64,000 nt of DNA from Arthrobacter sp. MAHUQ-56 (GCF_019710585.1 NZ_JAIFZQ010000008.1:62001-126000), one strand, 5' to 3'. Shown: positions 9,452 through 19,090, counted from the stretch's first letter. Program-made: numbers and translations. Notes: generated by a model from the letters alone, not told the origin.

Positions 9452-10518
9452 TGGTTCTTAGCCAGGTCGCGGGCAGCCTCGATGATCTTCAGGACCTCGA
9501 CCGCGTCCTCGGGGTTTACCGGGAGGGGCAGGGCTGACGCTGTTCCGCCGTCGAGGATCTTCTCCGCCAGGATCCGGTAGAACTCGGGGTAGTTTCCGCG
9601 TTCAGTGGGCAGGGCTGCGAGGTGCCCGTCGCGGCCCAGCAGCCCTGCCCATTCCCGCGCCTCAACACCATAGTCCGCATCGAGGGGACTGCCGCCGGCC
9701 GCGACGTAGGGCTCCTGCGGGTCCACCCCGTTCTTGGTGAAGCCGCCCACCGAACCCAGCACCCGGAACCGCGGGCCCTGCTGGGCGCACAGCATGTTCA
9801 TTGTCAGGTGGCTGGTTACCCCGGATTCGTGCCGCAAAACCAGGAACACATCGTCGTCCGCGCGCTCGTCGGACCTGCGGGCGCGCAACTCGGCGTGCAC
9901 CACCTGGGCAGGGCCAAAAAGCTGCAGCGCCTGGTCGATCAGGTGGCTGCCTAGGTCGAAAAGCGCACCGCCTCCATCCGCGGCCGTGGCCCTGGCCTTC
10001 CAGGCCTTGGTAATCGTGGGTGACCAGCGCTCCAACCGCGACTCGAACCTGGTGACATGGCCCAGGGCCTGGGCGGCCAGGAGCTTCCGCAGGGTAAGGA
10101 AGTCCCCGTCCCACCGCCTGTTGTGGAACACCGTCAGTACCCGGCCAAGCCGCCCGGCGAGTCCGATCAGTTCCTGCCCCTCCTTGCTGGTGACGGCGAA
10201 CGGCTTGTCCACGACTACATCCAGCCCCGCCTCCAACGCCGCCTTGGCGTACGGATAGTGCGTTGCGGGCGGCGTGCCCAGCACGATGAGGTCGAGGCCA
10301 TCTGCCCGCCGGAGGACAGCGTCGGCGTCGCGCACAACGTCAACGTCCGGAAGCCGCGCCAGGGCGGCCTTCTGCCGCTCGGCGTCGGACGTGGCAACCA
10401 CCTTCAGCGCGTAGCTGTCGTTCGCCGCGATGAGCGGCGCGTGGAAGACGCTGCCGGACAGCCCGTAGCCGACGACGGCGGTGCGGATAGTGCGGGGTGC
10501 AGCTTCAGTCCCGGTCAT
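9436..10518 (-). CDS. Gfo/Idh/MocA family NAD(P)-dependent oxidoreductase
   Basis: A 360-residue oxidoreductase. The N-terminal Rossmann domain starts TAVVGYGLSGSVFHAPLI. The conserved DKPFAVT motif (about 98-104) carries the lysine expected in the active site, and the C-terminal alpha/beta substrate domain includes the GSHLIDQALQLFG helix. The substrate, probably a sugar or inositol derivative, cannot be read from sequence. I chose ATG 10518 because TAGCGT (10526-10531) lies 7 nt before it, a leaderless layout, and because upstream in-frame residues are not family-like. Confidence 0.9.
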   Translation of the reverse strand: MTGTEAAPRTIRTAVVGYGLSGSVFHAPLIAANDSYALKVVATSDAERQKAALARLPDVDVVRDADAVLRRADGLDLIVLGTPPATHYPYAKAALEAGLDVVVDKPFAVTSKEGQELIGLAGRLGRVLTVFHNRRWDGDFLTLRKLLAAQALGHVTRFESRLERWSPTITKAWKARATAADGGGALFDLGSHLIDQALQLFGPAQVVHAELRARRSDERADDDVFLVLRHESGVTSHLTMNMLCAQQGPRFRVLGSVGGFTKNGVDPQEPYVAAGGSPLDADYGVEAREWAGLLGRDGHLAALPTERGNYPEFYRILAEKILDGGTASALPLPVNPEDAVEVLKIIEAARDLAKNQSIAP

Positions 10519-10575
10519 GGAAGCAACGCTACCCCGGGCCGGCAGTCTTAAACGGTCCGGCGGTCCTAAACAGCG

Positions 10576-10609
10576 AGCCGGCACCCCCTGTGGCCAGGAG
10601 GTGCCGGCT
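10576..10609 (-). terminator. hairpin terminator of the peptide ABC operon
   Basis: AGCCGGCACC pairs with GGTGCCGGCT (10 bp); after one mismatch a further CCTG/CAGG pair closes on a 4-nt loop. It lies 33 bp downstream of the binding-protein stop on the minus strand and just upstream of the next gene's promoter, so it probably insulates the two units. Confidence 0.7.
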
Positions 10610-10641
10610 TCCGTTATGCGGCTGGCGCTATCAGCCGGCGG

Positions 10642-12357
10642 CTACTTCTTTTCCCAGCCGATGGTGGTCCAGTCCGGCACCTGTGAGTTGCTCTGGAACA
10701 GGGAGGGGCCGTAGTTGGCCAGGCCGGAGCGGACGAAGGAGATCTGCGGGCCGTTCATGACCACACCCATGGAGAAGTACTTCGCCATGTGCTCCTTCTC
10801 CACGTCCATCGCAGCCTTGTTGCGTGCTGCATTGTCCTCAATGGAGGCAAGGTCCGCGATCTTCTTGTCCAGCTCGGCATCGCCCAGCTTGTTCTCGTTG
10901 GTCTTGGAGTCGTAGTACTGCTTGACGGCGTCCGTGGCGTCCGCGCCCACCGTGTAGCCGGAGACGCTCATGTCGAACTCGCGGGAACCGAGGACCTTGC
11001 CGAAGTCGGCGGAGGCGCGCTGGTCGATGCCCACGTCCATGCCGCCTGCCTGGAGCTGCTTCTGCAGGGTCTGGGTGAAGGCGAGGGTGGTGGGGTCGTC
11101 ACCGAAGTTGCTGATCTTGAAGGCAGCCGGCTTGCCGTCCTTCTCCATGATGCCGTTGGCGTTGGCCGTGTAGCCGGCGTCGGTGAGGACCTTCTTGGCG
11201 GCGTCCGGCCCCGTTTCCTTGACCGGGTAGTTGTCCTGGTAGTACTCGGAGAACGGCAGCAGCATCATGGAACCGGAGCTCGGCTCCTCCCAGTTAAGGC
11301 CGTTGAAGCGCACCTTGCGCAGCGCCTCGCGGTCCACTGCGGCGAAGATGGCCTTGCGGACTGCAACGTCGGTGATGCGCTGGGCGTTCAGGTTCATGCC
11401 GCCGGCGAAGAGACGCTGGCCGCGGCGGATGTCGGAATCCTTGGTGCCGTCCAGCTGCTTGTAGAGGGAAATGGTGTTGGCGGACATGGCGTCGATCTCG
11501 CCGTTCTTGAACGCGGCGATCTGCGCGCTGGTTTCCAGCTGGCGGAAGGTCACGTTTGCCAGGACCGGTTTGGCGCCCCACCACTTGTCATTCGGCACCA
11601 GGGTCACGGTCTTCGCGGCCGTGTCGTACTGGTCAAGTTTGAAGGGGCCGGCCATCCACTCGGGGTGCAGGTTGCCGTTGAAGCCTTCGTTGAAGATCTC
11701 CGGGGTGTTAACGGCGGGGTGGATGAGTCCGAAGAAGAGCGAATCCACAGGGAAGACCGGGCGGCTGGTCTTGACGATGACTTCCTTGTCGCTGCTTCCT
11801 GCCTCGACGGAGTCAACGAACTCGTAGGCACCGGAGCTGACGATGTCGTAGCCGGCGTCGGGGCTCTTGAGGATGTTCCAGGTGTTCTTGAAGGCCTTGA
11901 CGTCGATGGGGGTGCCGTCGTTGTAGGTGGCCTTGGGGTTCACCTTGATGGTGATGGTCTGCTTGCCGTCCTTGACTTGGCTGTCCACCGACTCGCAGAA
12001 GTCCTTGTTGGGGGTGACCTTGCCCTTGAAGTCCACCTTCCAGCAGCCGCCGATGCCGCCACTGTTCATGGCAACCGGGTTCATGGGAACCTGCAGGGCA
12101 GAGTTGTCCGCGCTGTTGCCGTTGTTGGAGAACCCGTTGAAGTCCGGCCCGATGTTGCCCAGCGGAAGGGTGACCTTGCCGCCCTGCTGAAGATCCGCGG
12201 CGGGCTTCTCGTTGATGCTGATGAGCTTGGACAGGTCGCTGCCTGCCTCCTGCCCCTTGGCCGTTTCGGGGCCGCTGGCACCGCCACCGCCGCACGCTGT
12301 CAGCGCCAGGGCCGCAGCAACGGCTGCAGCTCCGCCGATCCTGTTCAGTTTCCTCAT
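10642..12357 (-). CDS. ABC transporter substrate-binding lipoprotein, family 5 (oligopeptide/dipeptide type)
   Basis: Extracytoplasmic solute receptor of an Opp/Dpp-type importer. It has 571 residues with a signal peptide and lipobox ending ALTAC (C22), followed by a SBP_bac_5 domain (about 60-560). The start is ATG 12357 with AAGGGA upstream. It is the last gene of the operon, after permeases and ATPase, with a 49-bp gap that may allow higher expression of the receptor. Ligand unknown; the family takes peptides, some opines, nickel and glycosides. Confidence 0.93.
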   Translation of the reverse strand: MRKLNRIGGAAAVAAALALTACGGGGASGPETAKGQEAGSDLSKLISINEKPAADLQQGGKVTLPLGNIGPDFNGFSNNGNSADNSALQVPMNPVAMNSGGIGGCWKVDFKGKVTPNKDFCESVDSQVKDGKQTITIKVNPKATYNDGTPIDVKAFKNTWNILKSPDAGYDIVSSGAYEFVDSVEAGSSDKEVIVKTSRPVFPVDSLFFGLIHPAVNTPEIFNEGFNGNLHPEWMAGPFKLDQYDTAAKTVTLVPNDKWWGAKPVLANVTFRQLETSAQIAAFKNGEIDAMSANTISLYKQLDGTKDSDIRRGQRLFAGGMNLNAQRITDVAVRKAIFAAVDREALRKVRFNGLNWEEPSSGSMMLLPFSEYYQDNYPVKETGPDAAKKVLTDAGYTANANGIMEKDGKPAAFKISNFGDDPTTLAFTQTLQKQLQAGGMDVGIDQRASADFGKVLGSREFDMSVSGYTVGADATDAVKQYYDSKTNENKLGDAELDKKIADLASIEDNAARNKAAMDVEKEHMAKYFSMGVVMNGPQISFVRSGLANYGPSLFQSNSQVPDWTTIGWEKK

Positions 12358-12406
12358 GGTTTTCCCTTCATTGGTGCGAGTGGTGGTGCTTGTGGGGCTG
12401 AAAAAT

Positions 12407-14644
12407 CTAGGGTGCATGGTTCTCCGCCGGTTCGTGGACCACCAGCATGTCCTCATCCAGTGCGCCGTCCGGGAAGAAGCACGCGAACCGCTGGTCGTAC
12501 GGGTGTACGGGGGCATTCTGCAGGGCCTGCGCGGCCGCTGAAGGCCTGACGGACTCCAACGGCGGTTCCAGGCTGAGGCACTTTTCCTGCTTCGCCGGCG
12601 GCAGCGCGGCGAAGACAGGGCAACGGGTGGCGAAGTTGCAGCCCTTGGGCGCCTGCAGCGGCGACGGGAGGTCGCCCTGGAGGATGATGCGCTCCCGGGT
12701 CCGTTCCAGCCGCGGGTCGGGCACCGGGATTGCCGAGAGGAGCGCCCGGGTGTAGGGGTGGCGCGGGTTGTCAAAGACCCTGTCCACCTCGCCGATTTCC
12801 ACGATCTTCCCGAGGTACATCACGGCCACCCGGTTCGAAATGTGGCGGACCACCGAGAGATCGTGCGCCACCAGCAGGTAGCTCAGGCCGAGTTCCGCGC
12901 GGAGGTGGTCCAGGAGGTTGATCACGCCGGCCTGGACCGAAACATCCAGGGCCGAGACGGGTTCGTCCAGGACCACGAGCTTAGGGTTGACGGCCAGTGC
13001 CCGGGCTATCCCGATGCGCTGCCGCTGCCCGCCGGAAAACTGGTTGGGGAAGCGGTTGACGTGGTCCGGCTGCAGGCCCACGAGCTTCATCAGCTCCATG
13101 ATCCGCTTCCTGATGGCCGCCCGGTCCATGCCGGCGTTCTGCAGTGGCTCGGCGAGGACTTCGTACACGGTGAACCGGGGGTCCAGGGCGCCGGTGGGGT
13201 CCTGGAACACCATCTGGAGTTCCCGGCGCATCCTTGCCTTGGTCTTCGCGTCCGCCGCCTGCTTGTTGCTGAGGCCGCCGATCACCACCTCGCCGTCCTG
13301 GTCCTGGTGGAACTCCATGATCTCCAGCAGGGTGGTGGTCTTGCCGGAACCCGATTCGCCCACGATGGAGAAACATTCGCCTTCGCGGATGTCGAAGCTC
13401 ACGCCGTCCACGGCCTTGACGGTACCGATCCTGCGTTTGATCAGCGCACCCCTGGTCAGCGGGAAGTGCTTCTTCACGTCCTTGAGCTGCAACACGGTGG
13501 TCCGCTCGGCCCGGGGAACCGCGTCGAAGCGGGACACCGGCACGGGCGGGGCCGCGAACACGTCGTGGACATCCACGTCCCCGCCCAGGGCGTCGGATTT
13601 GATGCAGGCGGCACTGTGCAGTCCCTGGCCGTCGACGGATGCCAGGGCGGGTTCGCCATCAAGGCATGCGTCCGAGGCCAGCGGGCAGCGGGGCGCGAAC
13701 GAGCATCCGGTGGGCGTGTTGAGCAGGTTCGGGGGCATGCCTTCGATGGGAACGAGCGAAGACTTTTCCGCCACGTCCACGCGCGGCACGGCTCCGAGCA
13801 GCCCCATGGTGTACGGCATCCGCGGGTCGTAGTAGATATCGTCCACGGCACCGGTCTCCACGGGCTTGCCCGCGTACATGACCATGATGTCGTCCGCCAT
13901 CCCGGCAACCACGCCGAGATCGTGGGTGATCATGACGACGGCGGCGCCGGTCTCCTCCTGGGCGGTATGCAGCACCTCAAGCACCTGGGCCTGGATCGTG
14001 ACGTCCAGTGCCGTCGTCGGCTCATCCGCAATGAGGACACGCGGGTTGTTGGCGATGGCGATCGCGATCATCACGCGCTGCCGCATGCCGCCGGAGAACT
14101 CGTGCGGGAAGGCACGCAGCCTGTCCTTGGGGCTGGGGATACCCACCATGGCCAAAAGTTCGACGGCGCGCGCCTCCTTGGCTTTCCGGCTCATGGCCGG
14201 ATGGTGGATGGTCAGCGCTTCGATGATTTGGGTGCCGACGGTGAAGACGGGGGTGAGGGAGGACAGCGGGTCCTGGAAGACCATGGCGAGTTCATTGCCG
14301 CGGTATTCGCACATGGCCTTGTCGCTCAGTCCCAGCAGTTCGCGGCCCTTGAGGCGGACGGAGCCGGAAACCTCGGCCGTGGACGGGAGGAGGCCCATGA
14401 TGGCCAGGGAGGTGACCGACTTGCCCGAGCCTGATTCACCCACGATTCCCAGGGTCTTGCCGGGCATCAGGTCCAAGTCGACGCCACGTACGGCGTGGAC
14501 CACACCATTCTCTGAATTGAAGCGAACATTCAGGTCACGGACCGACAAGACTGCGTCGGCAGGGGCGTGCAACCCTGCCACATGCAGGCGCTCCACCTCC
14601 GGCCGTGCTGGTCCCGTGGCTCCGGTGGTGGTTTCGCTGCTCAT
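12407..14644 (-). CDS. peptide-type ABC transporter, double ATP-binding protein (DppD-DppF fusion)
   Basis: A 745-residue fusion of two ATPases that energise import. The first half has Walker A GESGSGKS (69-76) and signature FSGGMRQRV with DEPTTALDV. The second half has Walker A GESGSGKT, signature FSGGQRQRI and DEPVSALDV. Each half ends with the oligopeptide-transporter C-terminal extension, including cysteine clusters CSFAPRCPLASDAC and CNFATRCP that may bind an Fe-S cluster. The start is ATG 14644, overlapping the permease stop (ATGA). A longer in-frame reading to 15826 runs through permease DNA and was rejected. Confidence 0.95.
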   Translation of the reverse strand: MSSETTTGATGPARPEVERLHVAGLHAPADAVLSVRDLNVRFNSENGVVHAVRGVDLDLMPGKTLGIVGESGSGKSVTSLAIMGLLPSTAEVSGSVRLKGRELLGLSDKAMCEYRGNELAMVFQDPLSSLTPVFTVGTQIIEALTIHHPAMSRKAKEARAVELLAMVGIPSPKDRLRAFPHEFSGGMRQRVMIAIAIANNPRVLIADEPTTALDVTIQAQVLEVLHTAQEETGAAVVMITHDLGVVAGMADDIMVMYAGKPVETGAVDDIYYDPRMPYTMGLLGAVPRVDVAEKSSLVPIEGMPPNLLNTPTGCSFAPRCPLASDACLDGEPALASVDGQGLHSAACIKSDALGGDVDVHDVFAAPPVPVSRFDAVPRAERTTVLQLKDVKKHFPLTRGALIKRRIGTVKAVDGVSFDIREGECFSIVGESGSGKTTTLLEIMEFHQDQDGEVVIGGLSNKQAADAKTKARMRRELQMVFQDPTGALDPRFTVYEVLAEPLQNAGMDRAAIRKRIMELMKLVGLQPDHVNRFPNQFSGGQRQRIGIARALAVNPKLVVLDEPVSALDVSVQAGVINLLDHLRAELGLSYLLVAHDLSVVRHISNRVAVMYLGKIVEIGEVDRVFDNPRHPYTRALLSAIPVPDPRLERTRERIILQGDLPSPLQAPKGCNFATRCPVFAALPPAKQEKCLSLEPPLESVRPSAAAQALQNAPVHPYDQRFACFFPDGALDEDMLVVHEPAENHAP

Positions 14645-15630
14645 GCCGTCTTCTTTTCCGCGCGGGTTTTCCGGATTTTGGCCTGCCGTGCCTCGCCGGT
14701 GGAACTGGAGCTGGGGTCGAAGGCATCGCGCAGGCCGTCGTTCATCATGGCCAGTGAACCCGTCAGCAGGAACATGACAGTGAGCGGAACCCAGAACATC
14801 CAGGGGAATGTCTGGACCTGGGAGGTGGCGCCCCCGATCAGCACCCCGAGGCTTACGTCCGGGACTTTGATGCCGATGCCGATGAAGGAGAAGGCAACTT
14901 CGGCAAGGATCGCCGCGGTGACGCCCCGCGTGATGTCCAGGATCAGGAGCGATCCGATGTTCGGCACGAGGTGGCGCCAGACGATGCGCCGCGGCGGTAC
15001 GCCCATGTACTGGGCCGCCTTGACGAAGTCCCGCTGCATCAGGGACATGGACATGGAACGGATCAAGCGGGCGGTGCCCATCCAGCTGAAGACCAGCAGG
15101 ACGATGATGAGCAGCAGCCAGGACGGAAGGTCGCGTTTCAGGCCCGCGCCGCCGCCGCTGGTGGCAACGGCCACCACCAGGAGCGCCGGCATCATGATCA
15201 AGGCCTCCAGGACGAACAGCATCACCTTGTCCACGTTGCCGCCGAAGTAGGCCATGGTGCAGCCGTAGACGGCGGCGATCAGGACCGAGACGAGGCCCAC
15301 CACAAGGCCGATCAGGATGGAGATCCTGGTGCCTTCGACCGTCATGGCGTAGAGGTCGATGCCGGCTTGGGAGGTGCCGAGGAAGTGCTCGGCGGAGGGC
15401 GGCATCCCGATGTTGAAGGGGTCGATGGTTTCCTTGTCCCAGGGAGTGAAAAACCCGCCGATGAACGAGAAAAGAGTCAGGACCAGGAAGATGGCCAGGC
15501 CGGCCACCGCTGTCTTGTTCCGGAGGAAGCGGCGGAAAATGATGGTGGATTTTCCGATGACGACGTCGGCGCTTTCCAGGTGCGCGTCCTGGGCCACGGC
15601 TGCCGGGTCGACGGCGTTCAGGTTGGTCAT
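14641..15630 (-). CDS. ABC transporter permease, OppC/DppC type
   Basis: Inner-membrane subunit of 329 residues. An N-terminal segment with one hydrophobic helix (about 38-60) precedes a BPD_transp_1 domain with five more helices. The ATPase-contact loop reads AAQYMGVPPRRIVWRHLVPN. It starts two bases after the OppB-type gene and overlaps the ATPase gene by ATGA, so all are one transcript. Confidence 0.93.
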   Translation of the reverse strand: MTNLNAVDPAAVAQDAHLESADVVIGKSTIIFRRFLRNKTAVAGLAIFLVLTLFSFIGGFFTPWDKETIDPFNIGMPPSAEHFLGTSQAGIDLYAMTVEGTRISILIGLVVGLVSVLIAAVYGCTMAYFGGNVDKVMLFVLEALIMMPALLVVAVATSGGGAGLKRDLPSWLLLIIVLLVFSWMGTARLIRSMSMSLMQRDFVKAAQYMGVPPRRIVWRHLVPNIGSLLILDITRGVTAAILAEVAFSFIGIGIKVPDVSLGVLIGGATSQVQTFPWMFWVPLTVMFLLTGSLAMMNDGLRDAFDPSSSSTGEARQAKIRKTRAEKKTA

Positions 15631-15632
15631 TG

Positions 15633-16616
15633 TTACTGCACCCGCACTCTCGGGTCGACAAGCGTGGTGGCGAAGTCCGCCAGGATGGCGCCGATGGCGA
15701 AGATGACGGAGCCGTAAGCGAGCGTGGCCGTGGCGGCATTGACGTCCTGCAGCGAGATGGCGTCGATGCTCCAGGAGCCGACGCCGGGCCAGGCGAAGAT
15801 CTTTTCGGCGAAGAAGCCGCCGGCAAAGATGGCCGGGATGGTGAAGGCGATGCTTTGGGCGACCGGGATGAATGAGACCCGGAGCGCGTGCCGGGCGATC
15901 GCCTGGTTCCGGCTCAGGCCCTTGGCACGTGCGGTCCGGACGAAGTCGGCGTTGACGTTGTCCAGCAGGTACTGGCGCTGCGCAATCTGGTAGGCGCCCC
16001 AGCCCACGAGGGTGATGGCGAGGGTGGGCACGACGTAGTGCGCCAACAGGTCAACGAACTGGGGCCACCCGGGCGATATGCCCGGGGTGGAGATGCCGGT
16101 GACGAAAAAGATGCGGCTGCCCACGGTCTCGTTGATGTTGATGGCGCCCAGCTGCACCAGGAAGTAGGCGATGGGGGCCGGGACGATGTAGGCCAGGTAG
16201 CTGTAGGAGGTGATGGCCCGGTCCTGGAATTTGTACTGGCGGGCCGCCGAGTAGACGCCAAGTGCGACGCCGATGACCAGGGTCAGGATGATCGATGCCA
16301 GGAAGAGCCGGGTGGAGATCCAGACCCGGTCACCGAATTCGGCGTTGATATAGGCCCCGTTGGGGCTCCGGCCCCAGTCCCACCGGGTCACGATGCCGGT
16401 GAGCCAGTCGACGTACCGTTCCCACGGGCTCAGGTCCGGGTCCAGCCCTTTGAGGCGCATGGAATTGGCCACCTGCTCCGGGGTGGGCCGGGGAATGCGT
16501 TCCTGTTCCAGCAGCGCCGGCTTGAGCGAACTGACGGCCAGGAAGTATCCGGCCGAGGTGGTCAGGAAAATCATGACCAGGTACGTGATGCCGCGCTTTG
16601 CGAGGTACTTGAGCAT
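15633..16616 (-). CDS. ABC transporter permease, OppB/DppB type
   Basis: A 327-residue inner-membrane protein and first gene of the peptide-importer operon. It has an N-terminal helix (LAKRGITYLVMIFLTTSAGYFL), an OppB-like periplasmic segment and a BPD_transp_1 domain with the EAA-type loop TARAKGLSRNQAIARHALR. The ATG has GGAGAAAT about 10 nt upstream, a slightly long spacing. Its promoter must lie in the 356-bp gap before it. Confidence 0.92.
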   Translation of the reverse strand: MLKYLAKRGITYLVMIFLTTSAGYFLAVSSLKPALLEQERIPRPTPEQVANSMRLKGLDPDLSPWERYVDWLTGIVTRWDWGRSPNGAYINAEFGDRVWISTRLFLASIILTLVIGVALGVYSAARQYKFQDRAITSYSYLAYIVPAPIAYFLVQLGAININETVGSRIFFVTGISTPGISPGWPQFVDLLAHYVVPTLAITLVGWGAYQIAQRQYLLDNVNADFVRTARAKGLSRNQAIARHALRVSFIPVAQSIAFTIPAIFAGGFFAEKIFAWPGVGSWSIDAISLQDVNAATATLAYGSVIFAIGAILADFATTLVDPRVRVQ

Positions 16617-16972
16617 GGCGCGCTATTTCTCCGGCAGCGCCGCCGGGTGCCGAACGGAGGAACACCCCGGTGTCCGCTGGTATGCCATGCCGCTGGCCAA
16701 CTCAACCATCACTGCTGGATCCTTCCGTCTCCCCCGGACAAGCACGGATTGTGCCGCCTCACCGGGTCCTGTACCAGCGGGTAGCTGGCCTCCCGCAGCC
16801 CAAGGGCCGGTCCTGGTGGACTATGTCGCGGGTCACATTCCAGAGGAAACTATCACAAGCCCCAGCCCGAAAAGCGCGGTAATCCCCTGAAATCCGGCGC
16901 GCCGTATCAGATCGTTATGAATAGTTCTGTGAAGTTGGTGTGACTGGACGCGGGGGGCTCCAGGCGCGTAAT
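16617..16972. other. intergenic region upstream of the peptide ABC operon
   Basis: These 356 bases separate the oppB-like start from the TetR gene stop, both on the minus strand. I see no convincing ORF, RNA or strong palindrome. It must contain the operon promoter, but I could not assign a clear -35/-10 pair. Confidence 0.6.
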
Positions 16973-17584
16973 CTACCCGCCGCCCACTACTCGTGTGACA
17001 AGATCCCGCCACGAGGCGGCGAGCTGTGCGCTTGTCACGCCATGCTCCCGGACAAGGTGCAGGAGCCGCCCGGGGTCCAGCGTCGCAGTCAGGGAACCGG
17101 CCATGAGCCAGGGATCGGAGGATCCAAAACGGGCCTCCCGGAGCAGCATTTCGACATGCCTGTTCCAGAGTGCCGCGGCGGGCACCTCGAAACGGCCCCG
17201 CGACGCAACTTCGGCGGCAAGCACAAGATCCCCGTACGCGACGACGTACGCGATCCGTTCAGTCCCAAAAGCAACAAGGCGGTCAAGCGCGGGGGCGCCA
17301 GGGCCCAGTGGTGGAGGCCCAAAGAGGAAGCGGGACTGGAAGGCGGCCTCTGACTCGTTGAGCAGCGTCAGCATCAGGCCCGCCCGGCTTCCGAAGCGGC
17401 GGAAAACCGTTCCCTTGCCCACCCCCGCCCGCTCCGCCAGCCGGTCCATGGTGAGCCCTTCGGCCCCGCACTCGTCAATCAACTCCCGGGCAGCCGCCAC
17501 CAGGCGCTCCCGGTTCCGGGCGGCATCGCTGCGTTCGGCGGGCGCGGCCGGGCCGGTTCCCGGCCGCATTGGGATCAGGCTCAC
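16973..17584 (-). CDS. TetR family transcriptional regulator of the adjacent FMN reductase
   Basis: A 203-residue TetR-type repressor. The HTH is at about 27-70 (LTMDRLAERAGVGKGTVFRRFGSRAGLM), followed by a C-terminal ligand domain. It is divergent from the NAD(P)H-dependent FMN reductase, a common redox-regulator pair. The start is GTG 17584; TACACT (17591-17596) lies exactly 6 nt upstream, so the message is probably leaderless. The 20-bp imperfect palindrome at 17611-17630 is a likely operator for both genes. Confidence 0.9.
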   Translation of the reverse strand: MSLIPMRPGTGPAAPAERSDAARNRERLVAAARELIDECGAEGLTMDRLAERAGVGKGTVFRRFGSRAGLMLTLLNESEAAFQSRFLFGPPPLGPGAPALDRLVAFGTERIAYVVAYGDLVLAAEVASRGRFEVPAAALWNRHVEMLLREARFGSSDPWLMAGSLTATLDPGRLLHLVREHGVTSAQLAASWRDLVTRVVGGG

Positions 17585-17610
17585 AAAAACAGTGTAGCCG
17601 CGGGGAATAG

Positions 17611-17630
17611 AACCGGACTACGGTCCGTTT
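17611..17630. promoter_or_regulatory. TetR operator between regulator and FMN reductase
   Basis: CGGAC-TACG-GTCCG, flanked by AAn and nTT, forms a 20-bp imperfect dyad. CGGAC/GTCCG dyads of this kind are frequent TetR sites in actinobacteria. It sits upstream of the regulator's TACACT box and overlaps the promoter region of the divergent reductase. Confidence 0.6.
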
Positions 17631-17704
17631 AGTCTGGTGAAGGCCTGAAAAGCCTGAAATTTTGTTCGTCCCGCGGCCCGCCGCGGCCCTACCCAGGAGC
17701 CTCA

Positions 17705-18262
17705 ATGACCAAGAGCACCGTACTTACCCTCGTCGGCAGCCTTCGTGCCGAATCCACCAACCAGAAGCTTGCCGAAGCGATCCAGCTCAACGCCCCCGAG
17801 CAGGTGGACGTGGTGATCCACGAAAGCCTCGGCAACATCCCGTTCTACAACGAAGACATCGACGTCGACGGCCAGGTACCTGCCGCCGCAGCCGCCCTGC
17901 GCGCCGCAGCCAACGAGGCGGACACCATCCTGCTCGTGACCCCTGAACACAATGGCACCGTTCCGGCCGCGCTGAAGAACGCCATCGACTGGCTGTCGCG
18001 CCCCTTCGGCGCGGGTGCGCTGGCAGGCAAGCCCACCGCCGTCGTCGGCACCGCCTTTGGACAGTACGGAGGCGTTTGGGCCCAGGACGAGGCCCGCAAG
18101 GCCGTGGGTATCGCCGGCGCCGAGGTGCTCGGGGACGTCAAGCTTGCCGTCCCTGGCTCCATGGTCCGCTTCGCGGAGATCCACCCTAAGGACGACGCCG
18201 AGATCGTGGAGCAGATCAAGGGCATCTTCGACGCCCTCGCCGCTTCCAGCCCCGCAGCCTGA
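17705..18262 (+). CDS. NAD(P)H-dependent FMN reductase
   Basis: A 185-residue flavodoxin-fold enzyme that reduces FMN or quinones with NAD(P)H. It begins with the phosphate-binding loop VGSLRAESTNQKLAEA (about 9-24) and contains the family signature TPEHNGTVPAALKNAIDWLSR (about 79-99). The ATG is preceded by CAGGAGCCTC. It is a single gene ending at a perfect hairpin (18273-18308). Control by the divergent TetR is inferred from the shared palindrome. Confidence 0.92.
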   Translation: MTKSTVLTLVGSLRAESTNQKLAEAIQLNAPEQVDVVIHESLGNIPFYNEDIDVDGQVPAAAAALRAAANEADTILLVTPEHNGTVPAALKNAIDWLSRPFGAGALAGKPTAVVGTAFGQYGGVWAQDEARKAVGIAGAEVLGDVKLAVPGSMVRFAEIHPKDDAEIVEQIKGIFDALAASSPAA

Positions 18263-18272
18263 CGCACGGCTT

Positions 18273-18308
18273 CCAGTGCCCGGCACGCCATGGCGTGCCG
18301 GGCACTGG
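18273..18308. terminator. perfect 36-bp palindrome after FMN reductase
   Basis: An 18-base arm starting CCAGTGCCCGGCACG is followed immediately by its exact complement, so RNA from either strand folds into a long GC stem with a CATG loop. It sits 10 bp after the stop codon. There is no T-tract, so termination would rely on stem strength. Confidence 0.75.
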
Positions 18309-18418
18309 CGCATCCGGGTACGGTCCGTGACCAACTCTTGTCCCAACCGGTACCTGCCAGACATCCATGCGGGAGGCGGGGACCGTAGCGTTAATCCCCT
18401 CAAGTTCCCGGGAGCGGA

Positions 18419-19090
18419 TTGCGGTGCAGGATGGCAGACGGATGGAACCGGCAGGCATACGCGGCCGGCCTGCTGGCTGCGTCCGCCTGCCTGGCCCTGC
18501 CCGTTGCGCTCGGCGGCTGCACGGACCAGCCCCCGGTGGAGCCTGGGGCTTCTTCCAGCCCGGCCGCAGCGGGCCTCCGTGGCGCGGCACCGTCCGTCAC
18601 GGCAGTTCCCGCCGCGCCACAGGCCTCCCCCGAAGGCAGGCTTGTCGGCAGCGGCGGCCCGGGCACCGCGCCAACCCGGCCCGTGACTGCGTACTACGTG
18701 CTTCCGGCCGACGGCGGCAGCCGCGGCGTCCGCTTCGGCTGCAATGACAGCCTGGTAGCGCTTCCCACGACCGGTCCCGCATCCGGTGACGCACTCGCCT
18801 CATCGGTGTCCGCCCTGCTGGCCAGCCCGCAGGCGCCGCAGGCCACCGGCACCGCATTGCCCCGGCTGTACAACGCGCTGGCAGGTTCACGGCTGACCTT
18901 CCTCTCCGGCAGCTTCGACGGCACCACGGTAACTCTCTACCTGACGGGATCACTGCGGCCGGACAGCCCCTGCGACGCGCCCCGCATCGAGGCGCAACTG
19001 ACGCAGACGGCGGTGGCGGCGGTGGGTGCCATCCGCGCCGATATCCACGTCAACGGGCAGAGCCTGGCGGACGCCCTCAAGGTGAAGTAG
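18419..19090 (+). CDS. secreted GerMN-like lipoprotein
   Basis: About 220 residues: an N-terminal signal peptide with lipobox PVALGGC, a low-complexity Ala/Pro/Ser linker (about 38-90), then a globular domain (about 95-223) whose end (LPRLYNALAGSRLTFLSGSF, then VTLYLTGSLR) resembles GerMN domains. It is probably anchored outside the membrane; function unknown. TTG 18419 has GGGAG close upstream; ATG 18431 in frame is an alternative with a poor ribosome site. The start is uncertain by four codons. Confidence 0.7.
   Translation: MRCRMADGWNRQAYAAGLLAASACLALPVALGGCTDQPPVEPGASSSPAAAGLRGAAPSVTAVPAAPQASPEGRLVGSGGPGTAPTRPVTAYYVLPADGGSRGVRFGCNDSLVALPTTGPASGDALASSVSALLASPQAPQATGTALPRLYNALAGSRLTFLSGSFDGTTVTLYLTGSLRPDSPCDAPRIEAQLTQTAVAAVGAIRADIHVNGQSLADALKVK

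Noticed and set aside
10784..12549. 586-codon plus-strand frame opposite the peptide-binding protein gene
   Set aside because: Antisense to a lipoprotein with clear lipobox and SBP_bac_5 features; no motif in the plus frame.
14645..15826. N-terminal extension of the double ATPase to 15826
   Set aside because: The extra ~394 residues are read out of frame through the OppC-like gene and are low-complexity; ATG 14644 with ATGA overlap is the natural start.
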